Assembly (NCBI RefSeq): GCF_000220705.2
Contig: NZ_CP023202.1
Span: forward strand, 5,052,501-5,116,500
Origin: Streptomyces xinghaiensis S187
GTDB taxonomy: Bacteria > Actinomycetota > Actinomycetes > Streptomycetales > Streptomycetaceae
Direction of reading: 5' to 3'
Length of the DNA stretch: 64,000 bases
A program made the position numbers and the translations under genes. Below the pieces are notes generated by a model, which was not told the DNA's origin, searched no databases, and saw nothing but the letters and a program-made list of their open reading frames with translations. Below, piece by piece: positions 24,698 through 32,174 of this stretch (positions within the stretch are counted from its first letter, which is position 1; each line of letters opens with the position of its first letter).

Positions 24698-25840
24698 GTG
24701 TCAGGGGCAGCGGGATCGGCAGCGGACCGGGACGACGTCACCTCGGCGCGGAGGATCGTGGTGAAGGTCGGCTCCTCCTCGCTGACGACCTCCGCGGGCG
24801 GACTCGACGCCGACCGCGTGGACGCCCTCGTCGACACCCTGGTCACCTCGCGCGGCAACGGCGCGAAGGAGATCGTGCTCGTCTCGTCCGGAGCCATCGC
24901 CGCCGGTCTCTCCCCGCTCGGCCTGCGGCGCCGGCCCCGTGACCTGGCCCGCCAGCAGGCGGCGGCCAGTGTCGGCCAGGGCCTGCTGATGGCCCGTTAC
25001 ACCGCCTCCTTCGCCCGGTACGGCATCCGCGTCGGCCAGGTGCTGCTCACCTCCGACGACACCAGCCGCCGGGCCCACTACCGCAACGCCTACCGCACCC
25101 TCGACCAGCTCCTGGCCATGGGCGCCCTCCCGGTCGTCAACGAGAACGACACGGTGGCCACGGACGAGATCCGCTTCGGCGACAACGACCGGCTCGCCGC
25201 CCTCGTCGCCCATCTGGTCCGCGCCGATCTGCTGCTGCTGCTCTCGGACGTCGACGCCCTCTACGACGGCGACCCCAGCACCCCGGGCACCAGCCGCATC
25301 GCCGAGGTCAGGGGGGCGAAGGACCTGGACGGGGTCTCCATCGGCAGCGCAGGCAAGGCCGGGGTCGGTACCGGCGGCATGGTCACCAAGGTCGAGGCGG
25401 CCCGGATCGCCGCCGCCGCGGGCATCCCGGTGGTGCTCACCTCCGCCAGCCGGGCGGCCGACGCGCTCGCGGCCCGCCCCGTCGGCACGTACTTCCACCG
25501 CACCGGACGGCGCTCGGCCGGCCGGCTGCTGTGGCTCGCCCACGCCTCGACCCCGCTCGGCGCCCTGACCCTGGACGACGGTGCCGTACGGGCCGTGGTC
25601 GAACGGCACAGCTCCCTGCTGCCGGCCGGAATCGCCGCCGTGGAGGGCGACTTCAGCGCCGGGGACCCGGTCGAACTCCGCGACACCGCCGGGACCCCAG
25701 TCGCCCGCGGGCTGGTCAGCTTCGACGCCAAGGAGATCCCGCGGCTCATCGGCCGCTCCACGCGCGACCTCGCGCGGGAGCTGGGGCCGGCGTACGAGCG
25801 GGAGGTCGTCCACCGCGACGACCTCGTCCTGCTCCGCTAG
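24698..25840 (+). CDS. proB: Glutamate 5-kinase
   Basis: First committed step of proline synthesis: ATP-dependent phosphorylation of glutamate. 380 aa. Amino-acid-kinase fold: RIVVKVGSSSLTT, VSSGAIAAGLSPLGL, VVNENDTVATDEIRFGDND. The C-terminal PUA domain contains ALTLDDGAVRAVVE and EGDFSAGDPVELRD. The GTG at 24698 has GAGAGAAGGAAG upstream at good spacing. proA lies 960 nt downstream, separated by one unknown gene. Confidence 0.95.
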   Translation: MSGAAGSAADRDDVTSARRIVVKVGSSSLTTSAGGLDADRVDALVDTLVTSRGNGAKEIVLVSSGAIAAGLSPLGLRRRPRDLARQQAAASVGQGLLMARYTASFARYGIRVGQVLLTSDDTSRRAHYRNAYRTLDQLLAMGALPVVNENDTVATDEIRFGDNDRLAALVAHLVRADLLLLLSDVDALYDGDPSTPGTSRIAEVRGAKDLDGVSIGSAGKAGVGTGGMVTKVEAARIAAAAGIPVVLTSASRAADALAARPVGTYFHRTGRRSAGRLLWLAHASTPLGALTLDDGAVRAVVERHSSLLPAGIAAVEGDFSAGDPVELRDTAGTPVARGLVSFDAKEIPRLIGRSTRDLARELGPAYEREVVHRDDLVLLR

Positions 25841-26079
25841 CGGACGTCCACCCGCCGCAGACCCTCCGCACCCTCCGTGGCGGAACGGCCGGACTCCGCT
25901 CTTTTCACCCGGACCTTTTCCGAAAACCCCGCACGGCCGCCCGCGGACTGGTCAACTCTTGGTACGGACGCCGGGGCGGCGTCCCGGGTGCCGTGCTCCG
26001 CGGAAGGGAGGCGGCCCGGCAGCAGCACACGGCCCGCCCGCGGGGACGCGGAGCGCCGCATCGGAACAGGAGGCCGCCG

Positions 26080-26595
26080 GTGAGACGAGGGCGCCTGGAG
26101 GCGCTGCGCCGGGTCACGGCGGAGCGGAGGGCTCCGGCCGGCACCGGCGGAGGCCGCGACCGCACCTCACGCCCGCCCGTCTCCGTCGTCCCGGCCGCGC
26201 CCGGCGCCGGGACCGGACCGAGGGAGGACGGTCCGGGCGAGGGAGAGCGCGAGCCGTCCCGGCTGTGGCACATCACCCTCAGCGTCTCCGGCGCGCGGAC
26301 CCCGCCGTCGGAGGTCCGCAGAGGACTGGAGCAGCTCGCCCACGACCACCCCTTCCTGCTGACCGGCCGCTACGCCGCCGACCACGCCGAGATCCGGTAC
26401 TGGGAGGAGGCGCGGGACCTGCACGACGCGGCGGCGGTCGCCCTGCGGCTCTGGGGCGAGCACCGCTCGACGGCCGGGCTGCCGCCGTGGGAGATCGTCG
26501 GCCTGGAGGTGGTGGACCGGGAGACCTACCACCAGCGCGTCACCGAGGGCTACGGCCCGCCACCCGTCTCCCCGGTGGGCGTCCATCCGTTCTGA
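26080..26595 (+). CDS. Hypothetical protein between proB and proA
   Basis: 171 aa, not recognised. Residues 1 to about 60 are Arg/Pro/Gly-rich and probably disordered. Residues 60-171 look folded: LWHITLSVSGARTPPSEVRR, FLLTGRYAADHAEIRYWEEA, EIVGLEVVDRETYHQRV. The GTG at 26080 has a perfect ACAGGAGG 6 nt upstream. No signal peptide or TM helix is seen. Its position inside the proB-proA interval is one I recall in other streptomycetes, but no role in proline synthesis can be shown. The 239 bases upstream hold no gene I can support. Confidence 0.75.
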   Translation: MRRGRLEALRRVTAERRAPAGTGGGRDRTSRPPVSVVPAAPGAGTGPREDGPGEGEREPSRLWHITLSVSGARTPPSEVRRGLEQLAHDHPFLLTGRYAADHAEIRYWEEARDLHDAAAVALRLWGEHRSTAGLPPWEIVGLEVVDRETYHQRVTEGYGPPPVSPVGVHPF

Positions 26596-26789
26596 CATCC
26601 GTTTTGACGCCGTCCGGCAGCGCTCCGGTGGCGCGAACCAGCGGTCCGGGCGAGGAGCGGCGGCCGGGAGGCGCGGTGGCCGGGGAGACCCGGCGATCCG
26701 CCACCGGCCCCCTGTGCGGACGGTCCCCGGACCGGGGGACCGGCCGTCTCGCGCTGCGGAACGCGCGGGGGAACGCGGGCCCGGCTCAG

Positions 26790-26795
26790 TACCCT
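26790..26795 (+). promoter_or_regulatory. -10 box of proA, probably leaderless
   Basis: TACCCT ends 6 nt before the proA ATG at 26802, so the transcript would begin at the start codon. Confidence 0.55.
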
Positions 26796-26801
26796 GGGCC
26801 C

Positions 26802-28124
26802 ATGAGCGTCTTCCCTTCGCCCCTCGCCGATCCGATGCCGCAGTCCCCGGTCCTCCGGGCCGCCTACCGCGCCCGTGCCGCGGCCACCGAGATCGCCCCG
26901 CTGCCCCGGTCGGTCAAGGACGACGTGCTGCGGGCGATCGCCGACGCCCTGGAAGTGCGCACCAAGGAGATCGTCGAGGCCAACGCGGAGGACGTGGAGC
27001 GGGCCCGGGCCGCCGGCACCAGCGAGGCGATCATCGACCGGCTCAGCCTGACCCCCGAGCGGATCCGCGCGATCGCCTCCGACGTCCGGGCCATGACGGC
27101 CCTTCCCGACCCGGTCGGCGAGGTCGTCCGCGGCTCGACGCTCCCCAACGGCCTCGACCTGCGCCAGGTGCGGGTCCCCCTCGGCGTGGTCGGCATCATC
27201 TACGAGGCCCGGCCGAACGTCACCGTGGACGCCGCCGCGCTCTGCCTGAAGTCGGGCAACGCGGTGCTGCTCCGCGGCTCCTCCTCCGCGTCCGCCTCGA
27301 ACAAGGCCCTGGTCACCGTGGTGCGGGACGCCGTCGGCGGTGCCGGTCTGCCCGCCGATGCCGTGCAGCTCGTCCCCGGCGACAGCCGTGAGTCGGTACG
27401 CGAGCTGATGCGCGCCCGGGGCATGGTCGACGTGCTGATCCCGCGCGGGGGCGCCTCGCTCATCCGGACGGTCGTCGAGGAGTCCACGGTGCCCGTCATC
27501 GAGACCGGCACGGGCAACTGCCATGTCTACATCGACGCCGAGACCGATCTCGACATGGCCGTGGAGATCCTCGTCAACTCCAAGGCGCAGCGGCCCAGCG
27601 TCTGCAACGCCGCCGAGACCGTCCTCGTCCACCAGGACATCGCCGAGGAGTTCCTGCCCCGGGCCCTGGCGGCGCTGGCGGAGGCCGGGGTCACCGTGCA
27701 CGCGGACGAGCGGGTGCGGGAGATCGCCGGGCGCGCGGACACCGGGGCGACCGTGGTCGAGGCGACCACCGAGGACTGGGAGACCGAGTACCTCTCCTAC
27801 GACATCGCCGCCGGGGTCGTGGACTCGCTGGACGCGGCCGTCGCCCACATCCGGCTCTGGTCCTCCGGCCACACCGAGGCGATCGTCACCACCTCGCAGG
27901 CCGCCGCCCGCCGGTTCACCCGGTTGGTGGACTCCACCACCGTTGCCGTCAACGCCTCCACCCGCTTCACCGACGGCGGCCAGTTCGGCTTCGGCGCGGA
28001 GATCGGCATCTCCACCCAGAAGCTGCACGCCCGCGGCCCGATGGGCCTGCCGGAGCTGACCTCCACCAAGTACATCGTCACCGGTGACGGCCATGTCCGG
28101 GGCGGCGGACGACCGTCCTGCTGA
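26802..28124 (+). CDS. proA: Gamma-glutamyl phosphate reductase
   Basis: NADPH-dependent reduction of glutamyl-5-phosphate to glutamate semialdehyde, second step of proline synthesis. 440 aa. Aldehyde-dehydrogenase superfamily: PLGVVGIIYEARPNVTVDA, the cofactor-binding region ETGTGNCHVYID, the catalytic Cys in QRPSVCNAAETVLV, and C-terminal TDGGQFGFGAEIGISTQK. The ATG at 26802 follows a -10 box directly. The frame is open far upstream but that part is non-coding in character. Confidence 0.95.
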   Translation: MSVFPSPLADPMPQSPVLRAAYRARAAATEIAPLPRSVKDDVLRAIADALEVRTKEIVEANAEDVERARAAGTSEAIIDRLSLTPERIRAIASDVRAMTALPDPVGEVVRGSTLPNGLDLRQVRVPLGVVGIIYEARPNVTVDAAALCLKSGNAVLLRGSSSASASNKALVTVVRDAVGGAGLPADAVQLVPGDSRESVRELMRARGMVDVLIPRGGASLIRTVVEESTVPVIETGTGNCHVYIDAETDLDMAVEILVNSKAQRPSVCNAAETVLVHQDIAEEFLPRALAALAEAGVTVHADERVREIAGRADTGATVVEATTEDWETEYLSYDIAAGVVDSLDAAVAHIRLWSSGHTEAIVTTSQAAARRFTRLVDSTTVAVNASTRFTDGGQFGFGAEIGISTQKLHARGPMGLPELTSTKYIVTGDGHVRGGGRPSC

Positions 28125-28135
28125 TCCCCGCGCGG

Positions 28136-28160
28136 GCCGGCGCACCACCGGTGTGCCGGG
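28136..28160 (+). terminator. Hairpin after proA
   Basis: CCGGCGCAC (28137-28145) pairs with GTGTGCCGG (28151-28159) with one G-U pair, followed by a TGATTTT stretch. It lies just after the proA stop. Confidence 0.6.
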
Positions 28161-28202
28161 CTGATTTTCAGCTCTCCCTGCCCAAACCGGCCGGTCCGGG
28201 GC

Positions 28203-28208
28203 TAACCT
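28203..28208 (+). promoter_or_regulatory. -10 box of the 28215 gene, probably leaderless
   Basis: TAACCT ends 6 nt before the GTG at 28215. Confidence 0.5.
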
Positions 28209-28214
28209 GGACGG

Positions 28215-28823
28215 GTGCCGGACGATGTGGGGGGCAGGCCGTTCCCGGACGGTGACGAGCCCGACAGCCACCACCACGGGGCAGCGGACGAGGAGTTCGC
28301 CACCGTGGCGTTCGACGAGGACTTCATCCGCTCGGCACCGGTCCACGAACCCACCGCCGTCGAGCGGATGCTGGCCGCCGCCCAGGCGCGGGCGGAGGCC
28401 GAGGCGGCCCGCCGCTCCCGGCCCGGGGTCCCCACCACCGACGAGGAGCTGTACGAGCTCTACGGCGTCGGCCGCACGGAGCGCGATGCGGGAGACCCCT
28501 GGTACGAGGCCGAGGGCGGGGAGCACGACCCGCACGACCCCTACGGTCCCTACGGCGGCGCCCTGCGCCCGTACCGGGGACGGATCCGCTGGCACCGGCC
28601 GGTGGCCTGGGTGCTCGCCGTGGTGATGGGCGTCGGCATGGTGGCGCTCGCCTTCGCGGCGGTCTACCGCGGGGAGTCCGGCGCCCGGCAGGATCCCGCG
28701 CCGCCGCCCGCGACCACCGGGGTGGACGGCGACCGGATCGGCGGACTCGGCGGCCCGCCGGGCGGGCCGCCGCCCGTCTCCGCGGGCGCTCCGGAGCCCA
28801 CCGCCCCGGCGGCCCGGCGCTGA
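28215..28823 (+). CDS. Hypothetical single-pass membrane protein with FDExF motif
   Basis: 202 aa, function unknown. It has an acidic cytoplasmic N-terminus with FATVAFDEDFIRSAPVHEP and AVERMLAAAQARAEAEA, one TM helix at about 136-156 (VAWVLAVVMGVGMVALAFAAVY), and a short Gly/Pro-rich outside tail. The motif V-x-FDE-x-F(I/V)R-x-A-x3-E followed by ER recurs in the next gene, so the two look like diverged paralogues. It is probably transcribed from a leaderless promoter. No catalytic motif is seen. Confidence 0.78.
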   Translation: MPDDVGGRPFPDGDEPDSHHHGAADEEFATVAFDEDFIRSAPVHEPTAVERMLAAAQARAEAEAARRSRPGVPTTDEELYELYGVGRTERDAGDPWYEAEGGEHDPHDPYGPYGGALRPYRGRIRWHRPVAWVLAVVMGVGMVALAFAAVYRGESGARQDPAPPPATTGVDGDRIGGLGGPPGGPPPVSAGAPEPTAPAARR

Positions 28824-28904
28824 GGGCGGGCCTCACCCGGGCGGCCCATCAGGCCGTCCGGAATTCGCTCCGGACCTCCGCGTTTACCAGGGGCCCTTCC
28901 GACC

Positions 28905-28910
28905 TACTCT
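28905..28910 (+). promoter_or_regulatory. -10 box of the 28917 gene, probably leaderless
   Basis: TACTCT ends 6 nt before the ATG at 28917. TTTACC at 28883-28888 is a possible -35 with 16-bp spacing. Confidence 0.55.
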
Positions 28911-28916
28911 GTTGGT

Positions 28917-30020
28917 ATGGCCGGTCCTGGAGACCCACCTGAGGGGACACCCGAGGGCGTCCCGGGCGGTGGCGACGACGACTACCGATCCGTCGTCTTC
29001 GACGAATCGTTCGTCCGCGCTGCCCGCCTTCAGGAGTTCTCCGCGCGGGAACGGCTCACCGACCGCGCTCCGGCGGTCCGCGACCGCAGCCCCTGGGACC
29101 GCCGCCGGGGGCACCGGCAGGTGATCCTGCTGGTCGTCCTGATCACCCTGGCCTTCTCCACGGCCGTCTATCTCGGGGTGCGCAGCCCCTATCCGGCGGC
29201 CACGGAGCACGATCCCGACCCCCTGCGCAGCGCGGTCCTCCCGCTGGCCCCGCGCGGCAGTGTGCCCGGGGCGGCACCGGACACGCTCTTCGAGAACAGC
29301 CCGGCGGCGGGCTTCAAGGTGGGCGCCGACGGCGTTTCGCTGCCCGTGGCCCGGCGCACCGGGAGCTTCACCGACAGTCAGGTGCTCGCCGCGCTGGACG
29401 CGGCCAAGGAGTACATCGTCCGGTCCTCCCTCGATCCGGAGGTGCTCACCGGCGGCACGGTACGCCCGGTGCGGTTGCTGGTGGACCCCCTGCAGCAGGA
29501 GCAGTTCGACCGCAGCATGGACGATCCGGCCGACGACGGGCGGCACACCGCATCCGGATGGCTGGTCCGCTTCGACCCCGCGGAGGTGGCGCTGGCCGAC
29601 CCGGGGGTACGGGTACGGGGCAGCCTCGCCGTCACCGAGGCCGGCCCGGACCAGCTGCAGGTCACCGGCGACCACACCTTCGTCTACGCGCTCCGCCCGG
29701 CGGACACCGGGCGGGCGGGGGAGAGCGGCGGGGACGAGCGCGCCTCCCTCTTCACCGTGCGCCGCGAGACGCGCTTCCGCTTCGACCGCGGTGATCTGCG
29801 CGACCACCGGATCGAAGTGGTGCAGAGCCAGGTGCACGCGGGCCCGATGAGCTGCTCCGCGGACACGGCCCGCTATCTTCGGCCGCTGCTCGCCGGGGAG
29901 CGCGCGGACAAGGGCGGCCCGGCCGAGACCGACCCGTTCGCCCCGGGCCGGTCCACCTCCGCGGTCTGCGGCGTCCTCGCGGACGAGGCCCAGCCGGACC
30001 TCCCCCGCGGATCCCGCTAG
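28917..30020 (+). CDS. Hypothetical membrane protein with FDExF motif and large extracytoplasmic domain
   Basis: 367 aa, function unknown. The N-terminus carries YRSVVFDESFVRAARLQEF and RERL, matching the neighbour at 28215. One TM helix lies at about 64-84 (VILLVVLITLAFSTAVYLGV), followed by about 280 extracytoplasmic residues containing LVDPLQQEQFDRSMDDP and VTGDHTFVYALRP. The outside domain is not recognised. Two cysteines (MSCSAD; AVCGVL) could form a disulfide. Its stop shares CTAG with the stop of the convergent M48 peptidase gene. Confidence 0.8.
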   Translation: MAGPGDPPEGTPEGVPGGGDDDYRSVVFDESFVRAARLQEFSARERLTDRAPAVRDRSPWDRRRGHRQVILLVVLITLAFSTAVYLGVRSPYPAATEHDPDPLRSAVLPLAPRGSVPGAAPDTLFENSPAAGFKVGADGVSLPVARRTGSFTDSQVLAALDAAKEYIVRSSLDPEVLTGGTVRPVRLLVDPLQQEQFDRSMDDPADDGRHTASGWLVRFDPAEVALADPGVRVRGSLAVTEAGPDQLQVTGDHTFVYALRPADTGRAGESGGDERASLFTVRRETRFRFDRGDLRDHRIEVVQSQVHAGPMSCSADTARYLRPLLAGERADKGGPAETDPFAPGRSTSAVCGVLADEAQPDLPRGSR

Positions 30021-31114
30021 CTGTTTCCGGACGGCGTGGAACCGCCGCCGGCACCGCCCGCACCGCTGCCGCCGCCCGTGGAGCCGCCGTTCGCCGCGCC
30101 GGTGAACTTCTCCCGCAGCCTGCCGCCCAGGTCGCCCGCGCCCCCCGCGATGTCCCGCACCAGGCCCATGAGCGGGTCCTTGCTGGTGCGCACCGTGTCG
30201 GCGTAGTGGCTCGCGGACTCCTTGATGGAGTCGGTCACCGAGGTGTCCTTGTCCTCGTCCCGGCGCGGGTAGTGGCCGTCCATGAGCCGCTGGTAGTCGC
30301 GGCTGCGCGCCCACTTCCTCAGTTCGGCGGCGCGGACCGTGGTGAACGGGTGGCTGCGCGGCAGCACGTTCATGATCTTCAGCACGGAGTCCCGCAGGTC
30401 GCCGCCGGCCTCGTACTCCTCGGCCTGGGCGAGGAAGGCGTCCACGTTCATCTCGTGCAGATGGTTGCCGCCGGCTATCTTCATCAGGCCCCGCATCGAC
30501 GCCTCCAGGTCCTGCCCGACGAGCAGCCCGGCCCGGTCCGCCGACAGCTCCGACTTGCGGAACCACTCGCGCAGCGCCGTCACGATCGCCATGATCGCCA
30601 CATTGCCCAGCGGGATCCAGGCGACCTTGAGGGCGAGCCCGGTGAGGAAGAGCAGGATGGTCCGGTAGACGGAGTGCCCGGACAGCGCGTGGCCCACCTC
30701 GTGGCCGACGACCGCCCGCATCTCCTCCTCGTCCAGCAGTTCGACGAGACCCGTGCTCACCACGATGATCGGCTCGTCGAGGCCGATGCACATGGCGTTG
30801 GGCTGCGGGTTCTGCTGCACGTACATCGCCGGGACCTTCTCCAGGTCCAGGATGTCGCAGGCGTCCAGCAGCATGGTGTGCAGATGCGCGAACTGCTGGT
30901 CGCTCACCCGCACCGAATCGGAGAGGAAGAGCAGGCGCAGCGACCGCTCGGGCAGCAGCCCGCTGAGCGCCTTGAAGACGGTGTCGAAACCGCTCAGCTT
31001 GCGGAGCGCGACCAGCGCGGACCGGTCGGCGGGATGCTCGTAGGCACGCGAGGAGATCCCCGGGAACCGCCTGCGGTTGCGGTCCGGCACGCGCTCATGG
31101 CTTGCTTCGGTCAT
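30017..31114 (-). CDS. M48-family zinc metallopeptidase, membrane-associated (HtpX-like)
   Basis: 365 aa. The zinc-binding HExxH is present in AVVGHEVGHALSGHSVYR, with the third-ligand Glu region KSELSADRAGLLVGQD. Two hydrophobic helices follow the active-site helix (ILLFLTGLALKVAWIPLG and VAIMAIVTALREWF). The C-terminal 50 residues are Gly/Ser-rich. Probably a membrane or surface quality-control protease; substrates are unknown. The ATG at 31114 (MTEASHERVP) or the tandem ATG at 31117 is preceded by AAGGGGGG. A TAGGGT -10 (31164-31169, minus strand) lies within a large inverted repeat. Confidence 0.88.
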   Translation of the reverse strand: MTEASHERVPDRNRRRFPGISSRAYEHPADRSALVALRKLSGFDTVFKALSGLLPERSLRLLFLSDSVRVSDQQFAHLHTMLLDACDILDLEKVPAMYVQQNPQPNAMCIGLDEPIIVVSTGLVELLDEEEMRAVVGHEVGHALSGHSVYRTILLFLTGLALKVAWIPLGNVAIMAIVTALREWFRKSELSADRAGLLVGQDLEASMRGLMKIAGGNHLHEMNVDAFLAQAEEYEAGGDLRDSVLKIMNVLPRSHPFTTVRAAELRKWARSRDYQRLMDGHYPRRDEDKDTSVTDSIKESASHYADTVRTSKDPLMGLVRDIAGGAGDLGGRLREKFTGAANGGSTGGGSGAGGAGGGSTPSGNS

Positions 31115-31140
31115 CATGACCCCCCTTGTCGGCCCGGATT

Positions 31141-31198
31141 GGCCTCGTCCCGCTTGCGGCCCCACCCTAGTTCGCGGCGGTGACAGCGGGACGAGGCC
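31141..31198. repeat. 14-bp inverted repeat bracketing the M48 gene promoter
   Basis: GGCCTCGTCCCGCT (31141-31154) is exactly complementary to AGCGGGACGAGGCC (31185-31198), 30 nt apart. The minus-strand -10 box TAGGGT lies inside the loop. It could be a regulator-binding site or a transcript hairpin. Confidence 0.6.
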
Positions 31199-31311
31199 GG
31201 TCGGACTCCTAGGACGCATGGAGTCGGCGTGAGGTTGCGCCGGGGCCCCGCTTACGATGAGGGCGCTACCCAAGCGTCCCTGCCCGACGAACACCTGGAT
31301 AGGTCTGAGAG

Positions 31312-31476
31312 ATGAGTCTTCCCAGCTCCGCCCACTCCCTGATCGTGCTCGCCGCCGAGGGCGGTGAACACGGCGGGAACCACGAGAGCCTCAACCCGTA
31401 TCTCACCGGTGGGGGCGCGCTGTTCGCGCTGCTCCTGCTGCTCTGGATCACCACGCGGCTCAACCGCGACCGCTGA
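31312..31476 (+). CDS. 54-aa single-pass membrane peptide
   Basis: A small conserved-looking gene: MSLPSSAHSLIVLAAEGGEH, then a Gly/His/Asn-rich segment, then one TM helix at about 34-48 (GGGALFALLLLLWITT) and a short basic end RLNRDR. Codon third positions are G/C-biased throughout. The ATG is preceded by CTGAGAG. I recall a nearly identical small protein upstream of nadD in Streptomyces. Function is unknown. It ends 43 nt before nadD. Confidence 0.75.
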   Translation: MSLPSSAHSLIVLAAEGGEHGGNHESLNPYLTGGGALFALLLLLWITTRLNRDR

Positions 31477-31505
31477 GGGCCGGGACGCTGCCCCGGACCG
31501 GGAAG

Positions 31506-31511
31506 TAGGCT
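31506..31511 (+). promoter_or_regulatory. -10 box of nadD
   Basis: TAGGCT ends 8 nt before the ATG at 31520, compatible with a leaderless or near-leaderless transcript. Confidence 0.45.
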
Positions 31512-31519
31512 CTGCACGC

Positions 31520-32143
31520 ATGGGAGAGCAGGACATGCCTGTGACCGGTCCGGCGAAGCGCCGGCTGGGTGTGATGGGCGGGACGTTCGATCCGGTCCAC
31601 CACGGCCACCTCGTCGCCGCCAGCGAGGTCGCCGCCAAGTACCACCTGGACGAGGTGGTGTTCGTACCGACCGGGCAGCCGTGGCAGAAGAGCCACCGGA
31701 ACGTCTCCCCGGCCGAGGACCGCTATCTGATGACGGTCATCGCCACGGCGTCCAACCCGCAGTTCTCGGTCAGCCGGATCGACATCGACCGCGGCGGCCG
31801 GACCTACACCATCGACACCCTGCGGGACCTGCGCGACCGGAATCCCGAAGCGGACCTGTTCTTCATCACCGGAGCGGACGCCCTCTCCCAGATCCTGGGC
31901 TGGCGCGACGCCCCCGAGCTGTTCTCCCTGGCGCACTTCATCGGCGTCACCCGGCCGGGACACGTGCTCTCCGACCCCGGGCTGCCGGACGGCGGCGTCT
32001 CGCTGATCGAGGTGCCGGCGCTCGCCATCTCGTCGACGGACTGCCGTGCGAGGGTGGCGGCGGGTGAACCCGTCTGGTATCTGGTGCCGGACGGGGTGGT
32101 GCGCTACATCGACAAGCGCGGGCTGTACCGGGACGCCGGTTGA
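31520..32143 (+). CDS. nadD: Nicotinate-mononucleotide adenylyltransferase
   Basis: Adenylylates nicotinate mononucleotide in NAD synthesis. 207 aa. Nucleotidyltransferase (T/H)xGH motif in GGTFDPVHHGHLVAASEV; FITGADALSQILGW; and ISSTDCRARV, the ISSTxxR signature. The ATG at 31520 directly follows a -10 box; ATG 31535 with AGGA upstream is an alternative. It is followed by the LCP-like gene, rsfS and a phosphatase in the order usual for actinobacteria. Confidence 0.95.
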   Translation: MGEQDMPVTGPAKRRLGVMGGTFDPVHHGHLVAASEVAAKYHLDEVVFVPTGQPWQKSHRNVSPAEDRYLMTVIATASNPQFSVSRIDIDRGGRTYTIDTLRDLRDRNPEADLFFITGADALSQILGWRDAPELFSLAHFIGVTRPGHVLSDPGLPDGGVSLIEVPALAISSTDCRARVAAGEPVWYLVPDGVVRYIDKRGLYRDAG

Positions 32144-32174
32144 GCGATCCGGTCCGGCAAGGGAAGGGGCACTG

